Part shown: positions 31,136 through 42,140 of the stretch, one piece after another
How the letters are laid out: each line of letters opens with the position of its first letter
Position numbering within the stretch: the stretch's first letter is position 1
Source: Pararge aegeria
Taxonomy: Eukaryota > Arthropoda > Insecta > Lepidoptera > Nymphalidae
Assembly: GCF_905163445.1 (NCBI RefSeq)
Contig: NC_053191.1
Span: 4,340,001 to 4,404,000, forward strand
Direction: 5' to 3'
Length of the DNA stretch: 64,000 bases
Notes under the pieces: generated by a model
The model's input: only the letters and a program-made list of their open reading frames with translations
What the model was told of the DNA's origin: nothing
Database searches by the model: none
Position numbers and translations under genes: made by a program

Positions 31136-31191
31136 TTCCGTAGGTGTAAAACTTATTATCCAAATAGGATAATAATTTTACACCTACGGAA
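31136..31191. repeat. Hairpin-forming inverted repeat
   Basis: Arms start 'TTCCGTAGGTGTAAAA' and end with the complement; ~25 bp pair with a single unpaired base and a 5-nt loop. Confidence 0.92.
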
Positions 31192-31379
31192 CACTTACTA
31201 CCGAGATCGACTCGCACTTTTTACCACTAATTCCGGCTCGCGTGTTACGTTTTTTGCATATTGATGGATTAGGTTTTTCAAAAGAGGCGCTTGCGCATCC
31301 TGTTCCATTTAAATGGTGTAAAAAATTAGGATCAATTTAGTTGTTCTTTCCTTAGTACGAATGGTGTCACTAAATGCTT

Positions 31380-31675
31380 CTTTATTCATTGGATAGAGAA
31401 GCAGGCGTTACTTTCCGGAATTCCATGATATATTCAGTGGCGTGCACTTCATACATGCATAAAAGCACTGCTTACCCTAAAATTTATATAATAACTCTTG
31501 TAGGAGGAGGATTTTTGCCATTTATGCAAATTTCCTGGTAAGAAACTTGTAAAATGTAAAATGTACGTAAAATAGAAATTAAGCTTAATTTGCTGTATTT
31601 CGCGAAAAGCAGGAGAATCTGTATGGTGTAATTTATAATTTCTTCAATCCTTATACTCCACACCAAACTGATTTA
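31380..31675 (-). mobile_element. Unknown repeat (also at 56990-57140) with a nested insertion
   Basis: Flanks 31390-31430 ('GAAGCAGGCGTTACTTTCC') and 31574-31675 ('GAAATTAAGCTTAATTTGC') form a continuous sequence at 56990-57140 in the opposite orientation. Between them lies about 140 bp (31435-31573) that starts 'CAGTGGCGTGCACTTC'. Confidence 0.75.
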
Positions 31676-31839
31676 CGGCAATGTACCCTCTACGCACGTT
31701 TCACTCCGAAACCGGAGCATCCTCAGGAGATGTTGACTTTACAATGTAATAGTTAAGAATTTTTTTTTTTTTAAATATACCTAGTGACTAATGGAATCAT
31801 AAGGTGGGACATAACCAAATTTAAAATAAAAGCGTTTTT

Positions 31840-32095
31840 GAAACGTCAACGTAAGCGTAACGTTAACGTAAACGTGGTGCGGGGTCGCCGTTCCAGCATC
31901 TTGGAACCCCAACGTCCATCGGTTCTCCGAGCTATGTGCCCCGCCCAGTTCCACTTAGCTTTGCGACTAGCTGAGCTATGTTTGTAACTCTGGCTCTTCG
32001 ACGAATCTCTAGAAACAAGGTCTAATTTGATCACTTACATATTCTCTCAAAATAGCTCTCTCCATCGCCCGCGGAGTAACTCTGAACTTTCTTAT
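31840..32095 (-). pseudogene. RTE-like LINE RT C-terminal fragment
   Basis: The - strand frame reads 'AKWNWAGHIARRTDGRWGSK' and 'MLERRPRT', the conserved tail of RTE-type reverse transcriptases also seen at 43613-43840. It ends in a low-complexity 'ACGTTHACG'-type repeat, so the rest is lost. Confidence 0.8.
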
Positions 32096-32200
32096 GAGCT
32101 ATAGTTGCGTAAAACTTCATCAAGATTGATAGAGTGGTTGAGCCGAACATATGTAACAAACAAATATACTGACATACTTCGCATTTATAATATTAAGTAT
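32096..32200 (-). mobile_element. Helitron 5' end fragment
   Basis: The - strand shows 'TATTATAAATGCGAAGTATG', 'GTTTGTTACATATG' and 'GGCTCAACCACTCTATC', typical of Helitron 5' regions. Confidence 0.5.
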
Positions 32201-32329
32201 TTATTAAATTATTTTATTTATTTGTAAACAATAATATAACTTAATCGCTAATGAATATGGAAGTATTATCATTAATATGGAAGTATGGTAGTGACCTACA
32301 CAAAATACAAATAAAAAAACTTCAGAGGG

Positions 32330-32600
32330 GTTGTCTTAATTAAAATGAACGTTCAGAATTGGTTCACATGTGTTTAATCGAGGTCAAGTTCCTACCCCCC
32401 ATAATGCAAAATAAAAGAATGGCAGTCTCATAACACAAAGCGATATCAGTAATTACTGTCCTCTTATTGTCAATGACGACATATGATCGGAAGACAGTTG
32501 CGAATTCAATTATTGTTGTCTTGAAAAAAAGGACACCCCTAATTTATTGTTATTAAAGAATTAATAGGGAAAATTGCCCTTAACGATGTGGGACAGATGA
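32330..32600. other. Unassigned, repeat-free segment
   Basis: No transposon landmark or useful frame. Sequence is of more even composition than the flanks. Confidence 0.3.
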
Positions 32601-32661
32601 CATTTTTTTTATTGCTCCTATTATCTATAAGTAAAAAGTTGAGTTATTGAAACACTTTTTG

Positions 32662-32945
32662 ATGGCCTCCCTGGCGCAACGGTAGGCGCTGTGAATTTTA
32701 GTAGGAGGTCCCTGGTTCGATTCCTTGCTGGGGCAATTTGAAAATTTATAATTATTGAATTTTCTTTGGTCTGAAGACATACCGCTAAGTAATTTAGTGT
32801 TCCGGTGCGATGTCGCATGGAAACCGATTATGGGTATGACTACCATACTCCCTAACATGGTCAGCCCGCTACCATCTTAGACTGTATCATCACTTACCAC
32901 CAGGTGAGACTGCAATCAAGAGCTAATTTGTAAAGGAATAAAAAA
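32662..32945 (+). mobile_element. SINE-B, near full length
   Basis: A box 'TGGCGCAACGGTAGG', B box 'GGTTCGATTCC', 'ATGACTACCATACTCCCTAA', 'CACTTACCACCAGGTGAG' and an A-rich tail. A short internal deletion removes the 'CGGCCGTGGCTAG' block. Confidence 0.9.
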
Positions 32946-32974
32946 ATAAACTTACTGTTTAGTTTCAGCTTCTA

Positions 32975-33170
32975 TACGACAATACACACATCGCCATCTA
33001 GCCCCAAAGTAAGCGTAGCTTGGGTTTTTTTTATGAAAAATATACATAAATACTTATAATATACATATAAACGCCCAGACACTGAAAATCATTCAAGTTA
33101 ATCACACAAACATTTTCCTGTTGTGGGAATCGAACCCAGGTCGCTGGCCTCTGTGCCAATTGGCCGTCAA
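32975..33170 (-). mobile_element. SINE-A with internal deletions
   Basis: From 'CACATCGCCATCTAGCCCC' to 'GGGAATCGAACCC' and the head complement 'CAATTGGCCGTC'. Two deletions shorten it. Confidence 0.88.
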
Positions 33171-33279
33171 AACCTTAGATGCTTAGACCTGAACACAGCA
33201 TTGCATTGCTTAGCGGCAGAAATAAGCATTGTACTACTTAGAGCAGTTAAAAAGATACGTAGTATGAAAGATGTAGAAA

Positions 33280-33520
33280 CTGCCCGGATGGTCCGGCTAC
33301 GCTTTCATCTCTCACATGATAGAAAAATGAATTTTGAAATGTAAAATGTAAATTGTTAATGTTGGAAAAGAGCAACTGCTGAGTTTCTTGCCGGCTTCTT
33401 CTCGGTAGAATCTGTCTTCCGAACCGGTGGTAGAGTCACTACACACAAACAGACTTGACGTTTCAAAAGTGCTTATATTAGGCCTACTTGAAATAAATGA
33501 ATTTTGAATTTTTGAATTTT
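33280..33520 (+). mobile_element. LINE-G 3' end
   Basis: 'GGTCCGGCTACGCTTTCAT', 'GAGCAACTGCTGAGTTTCTT' and 'TAGGCCTACTTGAAATAAA' follow one another up to a TTTTTGAATT terminus. It abuts the LINE-F fragment at 33522. Confidence 0.85.
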
Positions 33521-33521
33521 T

Positions 33522-34170
33522 GTGTATTTTAGTTACTTTCACAGCATTATGTCCTACGGCATATTATCATGGGGTAATGCTGCTGATATTGATTCTATTT
33601 TTGTACTGCAGAAGAGGGCTGTTCGAGCAAAATATAAAATGGGCCCAAGAGAGTCTTTCAGAGATAAATTTAAAGCAGCTAAAATAATGACGATGCATTA
33701 TCAATACATATTTGAAAATTTAATTTATGTAGGTACATAAAAATATAACAAATTTTAAAAAGAAAGTGAACTGTAATATTAATATTAGAAGTAAAAATAA
33801 ACTTGTCGTGCAGTTTACTAGGCATAAAATTAATAATTCATTTAAGGGTAATCTATTTAAGGGTAATCTATTTATAACAAATTACCAGATGAAATCCTTG
33901 AGATGGCTCTTAATAAGTTCAAAGTTTATATAAAACGTAAGCTTGTATAAAAATCCAATTATAATATTAAGGATTACATGTATGATAAAAAATCTTGGGT
34001 ATGAATTGCTCTTACTTCATAGCTCAGCATTAAGTAGACTGTGAGATGGTGATAACAAAAAAAAACCTGGCAAAGTTTGTTGTGGGCTCTTAGACCAGGG
34101 CGAGTTTGGAACCCTCCTAGCTTTTAGTTTTAACTTATCGAATGTAGTTAACATCATAACTAACATTAGT
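33522..34170 (+). pseudogene. LINE-F reverse-transcriptase C-terminus and 3' UTR
   Basis: The frame 33522-33740 reads 'SIMSYGILSWGNAADIDSIF' and 'VLQKRAVRAKYKMGPRESFR', the C-terminal region of a jockey-like reverse transcriptase, and stops early by decay. The tail keeps 'ACATGTATGATAAAAAATC', 'CAGTGGGCT'-like blocks and 'CGAGTTTGGAACCCTCCTAG'. It links LINE-F tails to their protein. Not functional. Confidence 0.85.
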
Positions 34171-34734
34171 GTAACATGTTAAATGTAAAAAGCTCCCCCC
34201 CCCCTGGCTCTACTACAACAAAACGACACGTCCATAGTTAGCATATATTTTGGATAAAATCGAGTAAAAATGATGGATAGAATACACTCGCAAATGAGTT
34301 AATTCTTTCAACTCACGTCGTGTATCGAATGGGGCTGATTGTAATCAAGCGAATCAGCCGTGATTGGGTTTTGTTGTTGGCTGGGGTATATTTTATTTGT
34401 GCGGATTAAGCTGTTTGCTGTGGCTATTAGCTGTAATCGAGATGTCTGTTACAAACAGAAAAATACATCGTAAAATACAACGTCGCTTAATTCGGTAACG
34501 ATCCTCATCCGAAATAATATATGCGAATAAATAATAATAATAAATAAATATACTTACTACAATCGACTTACTGTTTAGGTACCGATTAAGTTGCTTTGTG
34601 CTGGCAATTGACGTTCGAAGAACTTAAACTATTACACAAACAATCAACAAACTATATATAGTTCTTCACAGCAAGATATTGGCGTATGGATGTAATACAA
34701 TTACGCCTGCAAAAACACTGGTAACGACGCCCTT

Positions 34735-34930
34735 TTTTATCCGTCAATACACACATCGTCGTCTAGCCCCAAAGTAAGCGTACCTTGTGTTATGTTATAT
34801 GTACTAAGATGCCTGATGAATATTTTTATGAATAATATACATAAATACTTAAACTATCCATATAAACACCCAGACACTGAAAAACATTCATGTTCGTCAT
34901 ACAAACATTTTCCAATTATGGGAATCTAAT
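34735..34930 (-). mobile_element. SINE-A without head
   Basis: Reads from 'CACATCGTCGTCTAGCCCC' to 'CAAACATTTTCCAATTATGG'; the tRNA-like head is cut off at the B box. Confidence 0.88.
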
Positions 34931-34934
34931 ATGC

Positions 34935-35045
34935 AATATGCAGTGTTTTTTCACTGAGTTCTAAGTGTGAGATAGAACCGGTGCGAACCCGGGACCTCGC
35001 TTAAATTCAGAGCACTCACCGTTGCGTCAGGCAGGTCGTAAACAA
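34935..35045 (-). mobile_element. SINE-B head fragment
   Basis: The - strand gives 'GACCTGCCTGACGCAACGG' and 'GAGGTCCCGGGTTCGCACC', i.e. intact A and B boxes, then breaks off. Confidence 0.75.
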
Positions 35046-35049
35046 TATA

Positions 35050-36045
35050 TTTGGTTATAAAAGGAGCGCATTCTAGTTATAATGCTGGGAAACCGTACTT
35101 AAACTAGATGCCGCTGTTTTGATATCGTCGTGAACTACAACAAACGTAATGAATAGTGGTAAATGCAAAAATCTCACTGATCGTAAGATATTAAAGGTGC
35201 TATTGCGTTATGCCACATTGATTTGTAAAGAAAGAAAGAAAAATCGTATTTATTGTCACACATTTGTGTCATAAAATTGTTAAAGTATAAAAAAAAAATG
35301 TGTGACAAAGGAGCTGGATCAGTATAGCTTCATACTAAAACGCGCAGCACTGGTTTTCATCCAGCCCCATTATCTTCGTCGTCACTGAATCCTCGCGACT
35401 AAACAATAACAAAATAATCATAAAGTAGGACAATAACATAGAATAAAATATATAAACAAACAAAAGATATTTTTTACATTAACACAAGCTTATTTACATC
35501 GACAAATACAAAATCATCAAAGAGGTAATAAACAAAATCTAAAATTATGAAATTAATAAACATGAAAACAAAAAAAAAATAAAAATCTGATATCTAAAAT
35601 TAAATGTAATGTGAGACCCTAACGGTTTTCAAACTTCAGATTAAGCTTAAATTCATGGAATTATTTTATTTTCAAAATGGCTGCGCCGTAAACAGGGTGT
35701 AAGTACATACGTTTCATTATATGTACCTATAACTAAATTTATTTTATGTATTGTATTTTAAATGTAACAATGTATTCTGCTGAATAAAATGAAATTTAAA
35801 TTAATGTGCGTTGGATAGGTAGTTTTCGTTTCATTACGTCAAATTGTATAACAAAACGTCAGCAATATCATCATAACTTTGCTTTAACTGATGATTGTGG
35901 CCCCCAGATCAGTAATAACTCGGAAATTATATAAATATCGAATTGAAAGGTCTTTGTATCAGAGACTTCAAACTTTACTACCTAGCAATACATTCCATTC
36001 GAGATAGTTAGGTGTACTTTCTAAACACATGTTAATTCTTCTGCC
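35050..36045. other. AT-rich region without supported gene
   Basis: 35220-35400 ('TTATTGTCACACATTTGTG', then 'CAAAGGAGCTGGATCAG') looks like a LINE 3' end in - orientation but is not one of the named families. A possible LINE-F trace follows at 36045-36120. Confidence 0.35.
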
Positions 36046-36114
36046 TATTAAAGACTTCTTCAAAACAGAGCGCATTCGGAAACTTGGTAGCTATAGTTTT
36101 ACTCGTATGTTAAG

Positions 36115-36225
36115 GAATATACCTCATCATATAAACCCACTTTGGAGCACGGGTCTCCTCCTAAAATGAGAATGTGTTAAGGCCGTAGTCCACCACGCTG
36201 GCCCAGTGCGGATTAGTCGGCTCTA
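36115..36225 (-). mobile_element. SINE-C 3' fragment
   Basis: 'GTAGTCCACCACGCTGGCCC' and 'AGTGCGGATTAG' read on + are the complement of SINE-C. Confidence 0.8.
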
Positions 36226-36294
36226 TCTACCTTACGAATATACCTACTACAGTGAAATTATTTTTATCATAAGCATAGTTACAGTGTAAATAAG

Positions 36295-36435
36295 CAATAA
36301 CCCTTCTCATCCCGGGAAAAGGCCTCCTCTAGTCTCTTCCAAGTTTTAGAATCTTGAGCAGTTTTGTGCCAAAAGGGGCCTGCATATTCTACAATATCGT
36401 CTCTCCATCTACGGATTGCCCTTCTATAGGTCTAC
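36295..36435 (-). mobile_element. RTE-like LINE coding fragment
   Basis: 'GGAAAAGGCCTCCTCTAG' and 'TCTCTCCATCTACGGATTG' correspond to the last coding part of RTE-like elements read on the - strand. Confidence 0.4.
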
Positions 36436-36439
36436 TTAA

Positions 36440-38655
36440 ATGAGAAAATTTTGACTATGAATTAGGTGTGCGGATAAATTCGGTTTGCACGAATCAGACT
36501 ATTTAATAAAGCCCGCCAAATCACTTTAATCTCACAAACCTCCAAGTAAAAATCAACTCTATTTGACCGAAAATAGACTTGAGTTTAGTTTGTTGGCAAG
36601 TTTGTGTTTGGCGTACGTACAATTCATCAAATTGTACGTGAAAAACAGAACTGACGTATTCAATGTGGATTTGTATAAGGATATAACAGATTGTTAGCTA
36701 CGTTTATCGGATTTAGGTTAAAGGCTTAGTTATCATCTTTTAGGTACCTACCTAGCAAAGAACTCGAGAAAAATAATTATTCAGAGTTCATTGTACCTTA
36801 TTAAAGTCTAAGCAGAGAGAACAAACAAAAAGACTAGATTTATAAAAAGTAAGAAAAATTTTGAATTTTTTGGTTTCATTACGTTTCTTTAAACACTTAT
36901 GGATTCCGAAGCATACATCCACCGCTCACCAATAGTTATTACCTAAGAGTTCTTCTTAAAGACATTGCCTAAATCATTAGGCATTCCATTTAGGCCATAC
37001 CTAGGTTTACTGAAAACTAGCATAATTCCTTATTTAAGTGTTTTTCGCTTATACATTTGAATGAGGCTTTCAGTTGCAGTGTGATAAAAAACTGTATTAA
37101 ACTAATTCAACTTTATGCCATATTTATTAAGAATGAAAGTACGTAAACAAAAATTTCATAATACTTTTTCCTCGTAGATGTTACTTTATAAGGACTTTTG
37201 AATATTTAGTCTGTCCGTTTGTAGTGACGCTTCCACGGGTTCAGAAAAACAGATTTTACCGAGACGAAGCCGCCAAGAAACTTATCAGATGCTGTTTTCC
37301 ATGAAAATCTATTATAGAATGGACTTCGTAGATATTGTTATTAATACTTCGTAGGCAATATATGACGATGCCCACGAACATAGACTTCCTCATCATGTCA
37401 ACTCTCCTCGACAATACGGACATAGTGAGAAGACTAAAAAAAAAAAAATGAAAAATATAAACCTTTTGAGCTAGTGTAGTGTAGTGTAGTGTAAGGGTAG
37501 TGCTAGTGCAATTTTAAGATCTCAAGAACAAAGTGTCTCCCATGTTAAGAACACCGAAGATAAGTCATTCGACCTAGTTCTTAGATTTTTACTCATGTAG
37601 GTACTCGTATAAGTTTAGGTTAAAAAATTACCTCTAATTAGTGTTAAGGCTAGATTGTTATTTTATGGAAGAAAAGAAAATTACTATCTCGTGGACGACA
37701 AAACTGGAGCTGACCAGCGACCGTGTAACTAAGAAATTCGTCAATTGTATTGAATCTTTATTAAAATAGGAAGGTTTCCCGTAACTACGCCCATGTAAAC
37801 CTTAAGTAAATTTGTCTCTTTAAAACTTTCGTGTTTATGTGTCTATGTGTTAATTATATTCGGTTCAACCACTCCATCAATCTTGATGATATTTGACGCA
37901 CCTATAGCTTGTAAACTATAGATTGAGAATTTGTATATGGCCTACTCGCTGAAGTAAAAAATTCATTTTTATTTTGTCCTTTGTCTACTCGCTGAATCAA
38001 TAAAATAGGTTTTTATTTTGACCTTTGTATTATATACGGGAACAGCTAAAACGATCTTGATTTTATTTTGCATATATATAGCTTTTCAGCCCAATAAAAC
38101 TATCTGCTCTTGCGGGATTATTAAAAACCGAAACAAACACACATGAAGCCGCTGAAAACACTTAGCTATTTATATTTCTTATTTACTTTGACAGCTTGCC
38201 TCATGACGTAACTCTAAAACGTGTCATTAGTGTTCGAGAGGAAGTGGTATCCTTTCGTGATCATTGTTTCGTCACGTCAGAAGTGGGATCGTCTTTTGTC
38301 GTAATCGCACACGCACTCTGCCTTAATGTGTGACAGACTTTCATCTTTAAAATAAATAATATAGGGTGTTTCTTCAATAACTATATGGAAGGCTATAGAA
38401 GTTTCTGACTATCTTCTTACAGTCTTTACACTTACAGCCGAAACGGCTAAACGTTGGTATATATGAAAACGATTTGATATATATGAAATTATAAACGAAA
38501 ATCCTTTGAGCTATAAAGAAGATTTTTTTATATTGCCCTAAGTAAAATTACAAAGTTGGAAGATATATGTGTAACATTTTACAAATTAATGTCCATGAAA
38601 CTTGGTATTTGGGCTTTTGTTTGAAGTGATAGTATAAGCTAAGCTAAGCTATATT
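36440..38655. other. Long AT-rich region, few fragments
   Basis: Holds a LINE-G scrap at 37215-37310 (-; 'CTACCGAGACGAAGCCGCCA'-like), a (TGTAG)n run at 37472-37495, and a possible Helitron trace near 37855-37925 ('CGGTTCAACCACTCCATC'). No supported gene. Confidence 0.45.
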
Positions 38656-38659
38656 AAAA

Positions 38660-38735
38660 ATACTACCCTAATCATATAAACCCATTACCAGCCCACTACA
38701 GAGCAGGGTTCTCCTCCCACAATGAGAAGGGTTTA
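38660..38735 (-). mobile_element. SINE-C tail fragment
   Basis: 'ACCCATTACCAGCCCACTAC' and 'CCCACAATGAGAAGGG' are the complement of the SINE-C 3' end. Confidence 0.75.
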
Positions 38736-40390
38736 ATAGGGTTAAAATTCAAAATGGTCAAGATATTTTTTACGTAAATATAAATACGTAAAATTTAAGT
38801 AATTTGTTTCATGTGCTTTTTGTTTTGGTTTCTGGAGACGGTCACAGACTCCGCGGGAAAAGTGGATATCGTAGAATAAGACGCATGTAGGTTCGTGCGC
38901 GTGCGCAGGTATTGATCTGCCTTAATAGCACAATCTTAATCAGATTTATAAAACTCTCGAGATAGGCGCACATTATATGAGTAATAAAAATACACTTAAT
39001 TTTAAGCAACTTTCGAAATTGGTTTAACTTTTATAGGACTTTTTCATTCCTCATACAACATGACATGTTCTTGACAGGAAACCGCTCATATTAATATGTG
39101 ATGATTTGTAACCGCATCTTAAGAGAAGACACCAAGTTAATATTGCGCTCTCAAAACCCAATACTGAACTTTATCACCACAGTGTAAGTACGATTGAAAC
39201 GATATTAACAGTGGATTAAAATTGTTGTATTAAATAAAATTAATCTGTAGGAGCTCCCGTTTGCAATCTGGCGTCATTGTCGGTATCAAAAGCCTGTGGT
39301 TTGCTTTGCCTTTATAAATGCTTCCGTTGAATGTGTCTAATTTGGTTAAAATTAAGGACGTGGTTATCGGCATTTCCTTTTTGTTATCGACATCGGTATG
39401 TCTTGTGATTTTTCTAGTGATAGGGAGCGCGTTGAGCACTTCTAAGGAAAACAAAAGCTATATGTGTATTGTGTGCTAACCCGCATGTTTTTTCTTTTCC
39501 CACCTTGTTCCCTTTTCACCTTTTATGCTTATGTTGCCAGTATCCCAAAAACTCGCTCATCAAAGTAATTTGCATCTTCCTAGTAAATTTCTTTTACATT
39601 ATTAATATTAAGGTCTTGTTTAGTTTATATTGAAGTTCCTTATTCTTATTCTTCATATCATATCTTCTTCTTTTCTTCCATTCACTTCTACCAGCCGTCA
39701 TCTTATAAACCACTCCTTTTTCACAGGTTATTCGTGTAAAAGGAGTGGATTATTTAGGTTACTTATCTTATTATTTTACGAAGTATCTCTGCCTATTTTT
39801 CAGCGGGCAACGAACATAAAAAATAATACTTATTTAGTCCATTCATTAACAAAGAATATAAGATACCTACCTAATAAGTTGATGAACTTTCTATTCTTGA
39901 AATGTTACAATGTTTATAAAGCTATAGTATCTCTAGAAAAATATATCATTCTTTTCCTAAGGAGTCTTTATCTAGAGTTTACTGTCGAAGTGCCTCTTAT
40001 CAGGGATATTTTACTTCATAATTAGGTATAATTAGGTAATCTAATGTATAATCAGTATACTCAGAGCTGTTTGCGCCCGCCCTGGGTGGGGTAGGAATAT
40101 TATTTATGTTCTTGCCTTATCAAAAGTAGGCGTTACACGCACGCAAGCTAATCCTTACAGCCATAAAACATCGCGCTTTTTTAAACCGCTTTATAAATGA
40201 CAAGGTTTATATATCGTTGACCGACTCATATTCTTTCTTTCAGCTATAAAAGAATCATAGAGACAAACCAGTAACCGTCTTTATAAGTCTTTTTTTCTAT
40301 TATGTTCCTTTTATTTTTCTTCCGAGCTAAAATAGTAAATCTGTCTTCGACTAGGTATAGATCGGAGGTAGTTGTAGGTCGTTAGTATTC
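38736..40390. other. AT-rich region without supported gene
   Basis: A frame at 39630-40025 is AT-driven and has no domain. An imperfect hairpin lies at 39710-39748 ('CCACTCCTTTT' against 'AAAAGGAGTGG'). Confidence 0.45.
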
Positions 40391-40391
40391 A

Positions 40392-40760
40392 AATCAAAGT
40401 CAAAGTCAAATATTTATTTATTCAAATAGGCCCATAGATAGCACTTTTGATGCGTTGATTACATACACAATGTGTACGTAGTAGTGAGTAGTGATGGCGA
40501 TAACTACATTCTTAAAACTACTACGTCGTACGTAAAGTCTCAACTACTTAAAACTAAAGCTACGAGGGTTCCAAACGCACCCTGTCTAAAAAGGTTCCCT
40601 CAACAAACTTAGCCCGGTGTTTATTTGTTATCACCTTCTCACATTGTCATTTGAAAATATTTAAGAATCAACCTGGTTAGAGCACACCCAAGCTTTTACG
40701 TAATCCTTTGAACTATAATAGGACTTTTCTTTTAGCTTTCACTTAATACAAACTATCATA
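40392..40760 (-). mobile_element. LINE-F 3' end
   Basis: The + strand starts with 'AAGTCAAAGTCAAATATTTA' (the LINE terminus) and contains 'GCTACGAGGGTTCCAAACGC' and 'CATTGTCATTTGAAAATA'. It is the inverted counterpart of 23935-24310. Confidence 0.85.
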
Positions 40761-41380
40761 TTTTTTAGATACATCCCTAAGATAACAACCTGTAATTTAT
40801 TGACTTTATATCAGGTCCTCCTTATTATAATTCTTTATCATTACTTTTAAAACATTCTTTATTCAAATGGAGTAGGTAAAACTTGTGCAGTGCAGTAATA
40901 TAACATGTTACCATCTACAATAACATTTTTTTTTCGTTCGTTTTGTTTGGCCCTCCTAATTGCGTAGGTACATGCCTTACTGAAAAAGGTCCCACTTCAT
41001 CGCACGATTCTAATTATCTTACTCCAGGTTGGGACTAAGAGTCTCTGTGGGTACGTTACCTGTATTTGGTTAGTGACGTCAAAGCTTTAGAATCGCAAGC
41101 CGTCTGCATAGAGAGAGATAGACGTTGTTCAACATATGACAAACGTAATCCTGGCGCTTCTGTTATTTATGTAATAGAAGCGTCTGGCACTAATGTCATT
41201 TAACTAATGAGCACGCAAGGTATTGCAAATTATAATTTGAGGCATAATTTATTATTAAAGATATTTTTCTTTTTTTCCTTCTATAGAATAGTGAGACCTG
41301 TCGTAAAGCAAAGCAAAGCATTGAACACGAAAATGAGAAAAGTTCCTAATGACTGTGCAGTTTATACCTATCTATGTTAT
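40761..41380. other. No gene or recognised repeat
   Basis: AT-rich DNA; a small hairpin at 41154-41185 ('GCTTCTGTTA' against 'TAATAGAAGC'). Confidence 0.4.
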
Positions 41381-41384
41381 CAAC

Positions 41385-41735
41385 ATCATTAAAGGCCCAC
41401 TACAGGGCACGTGTCACAAATGAATGAGAAGGGTTTACGCCGTAGTCCAACGCGCTGACCAAATGCGGATTAGTAGACTTTACAAGCCTTTGAGAACATT
41501 ATAGAGAACTCTGCACCCTAAACAATCTTAGATTACTTCCTCAAAGGGTGTCTGGAAGATATTGCTCGAGCAATAAATCCGCCTTTGCATACCAATGTTT
41601 GTGTAAATTTATTATTGTATTGTTTTTGACGAATTTTTGTGCAATAAAGCGTATTTATCTATCTATCTCTCAGGCATGCAGGTAACCTTACGATGATTTC
41701 CTAGCAAGTGATATTATAACGCACATAACTTTGAA
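41385..41735 (-). mobile_element. SINE-C split by a LINE-E tail
   Basis: 41385-41519 and 41665-41735 form one SINE-C ('GAGAACTCT' joined to 'CAGGCATGCAGG'). The LINE-E tail (41520-41664) carries 'GGGTGTCTGGAAGATATTGC' and ends 'GTGCAATAAAGCG'. A CTCT duplication sits at the junction. Confidence 0.85.
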
Positions 41736-41737
41736 AA

Positions 41738-42035
41738 AGAAGCGATGATAGCCCAGTGGGTAGGAGTTCGACTTCATTTTCGAAGGCCCGAGTTTGGATC
41801 CCAGCGCCCTGTTACTTTTCTTGCAGTGCGTTTTAAGCATGAAAATATCACTTGTTTCACCGGTGAAGGAAAACATCGTGAGGAAACCTGCGTGCCTAAG
41901 AGTTCTCGGTAATGTACTCAAAGGTGTGTGGAATCCACCAATCCGCACTGGGCCAGCGTGGTGGACTACGGCCTTAACCCCTTCTCATTGTGGGAGGAGA
42001 CCCGTGTAGTGGGCCGGTAATCGGCTGATGTGTTG
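41738..42035 (+). mobile_element. SINE-C, full length
   Basis: Starts 'GCGATGATAGCCCAGTGGG', keeps 'GGTGAAGGAAAACATCGTGA', 'GGAATCCACCAATCCGCACT', 'GGCCAGCGTGGTGGACTACG' and ends in GATGATGAT. The best full copy here. Confidence 0.93.
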
Positions 42036-42049
42036 ATGATGATTAACTC

Positions 42050-42140
42050 CAAAACGTTACAGGTGCGTGCCGGGATTCGAACTCAGTACACCCGAAAGTG
42101 AGGCTAAAGCCTTACCCACTACGCTATCACCGCTTCTCAA
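42050..42140 (-). mobile_element. SINE-C head fragment
   Basis: 'GTGCCGGGATTCGAACTC' and 'CCACTACGCTATCACCGC' are the complement of the SINE-C B and A boxes. It lies immediately after the full copy, in inverted orientation. Confidence 0.85.

Noticed and set aside
34190..34205. C-rich run as a regulatory or G-quadruplex site
   Set aside because: A single homopolymer run of C without further G/C blocks; not enough to call.
39630..40025. 131-codon hydrophobic frame
   Set aside because: Its Leu/Ile/Phe content follows from AT-rich sequence; no domain, no start context, no supporting structure.
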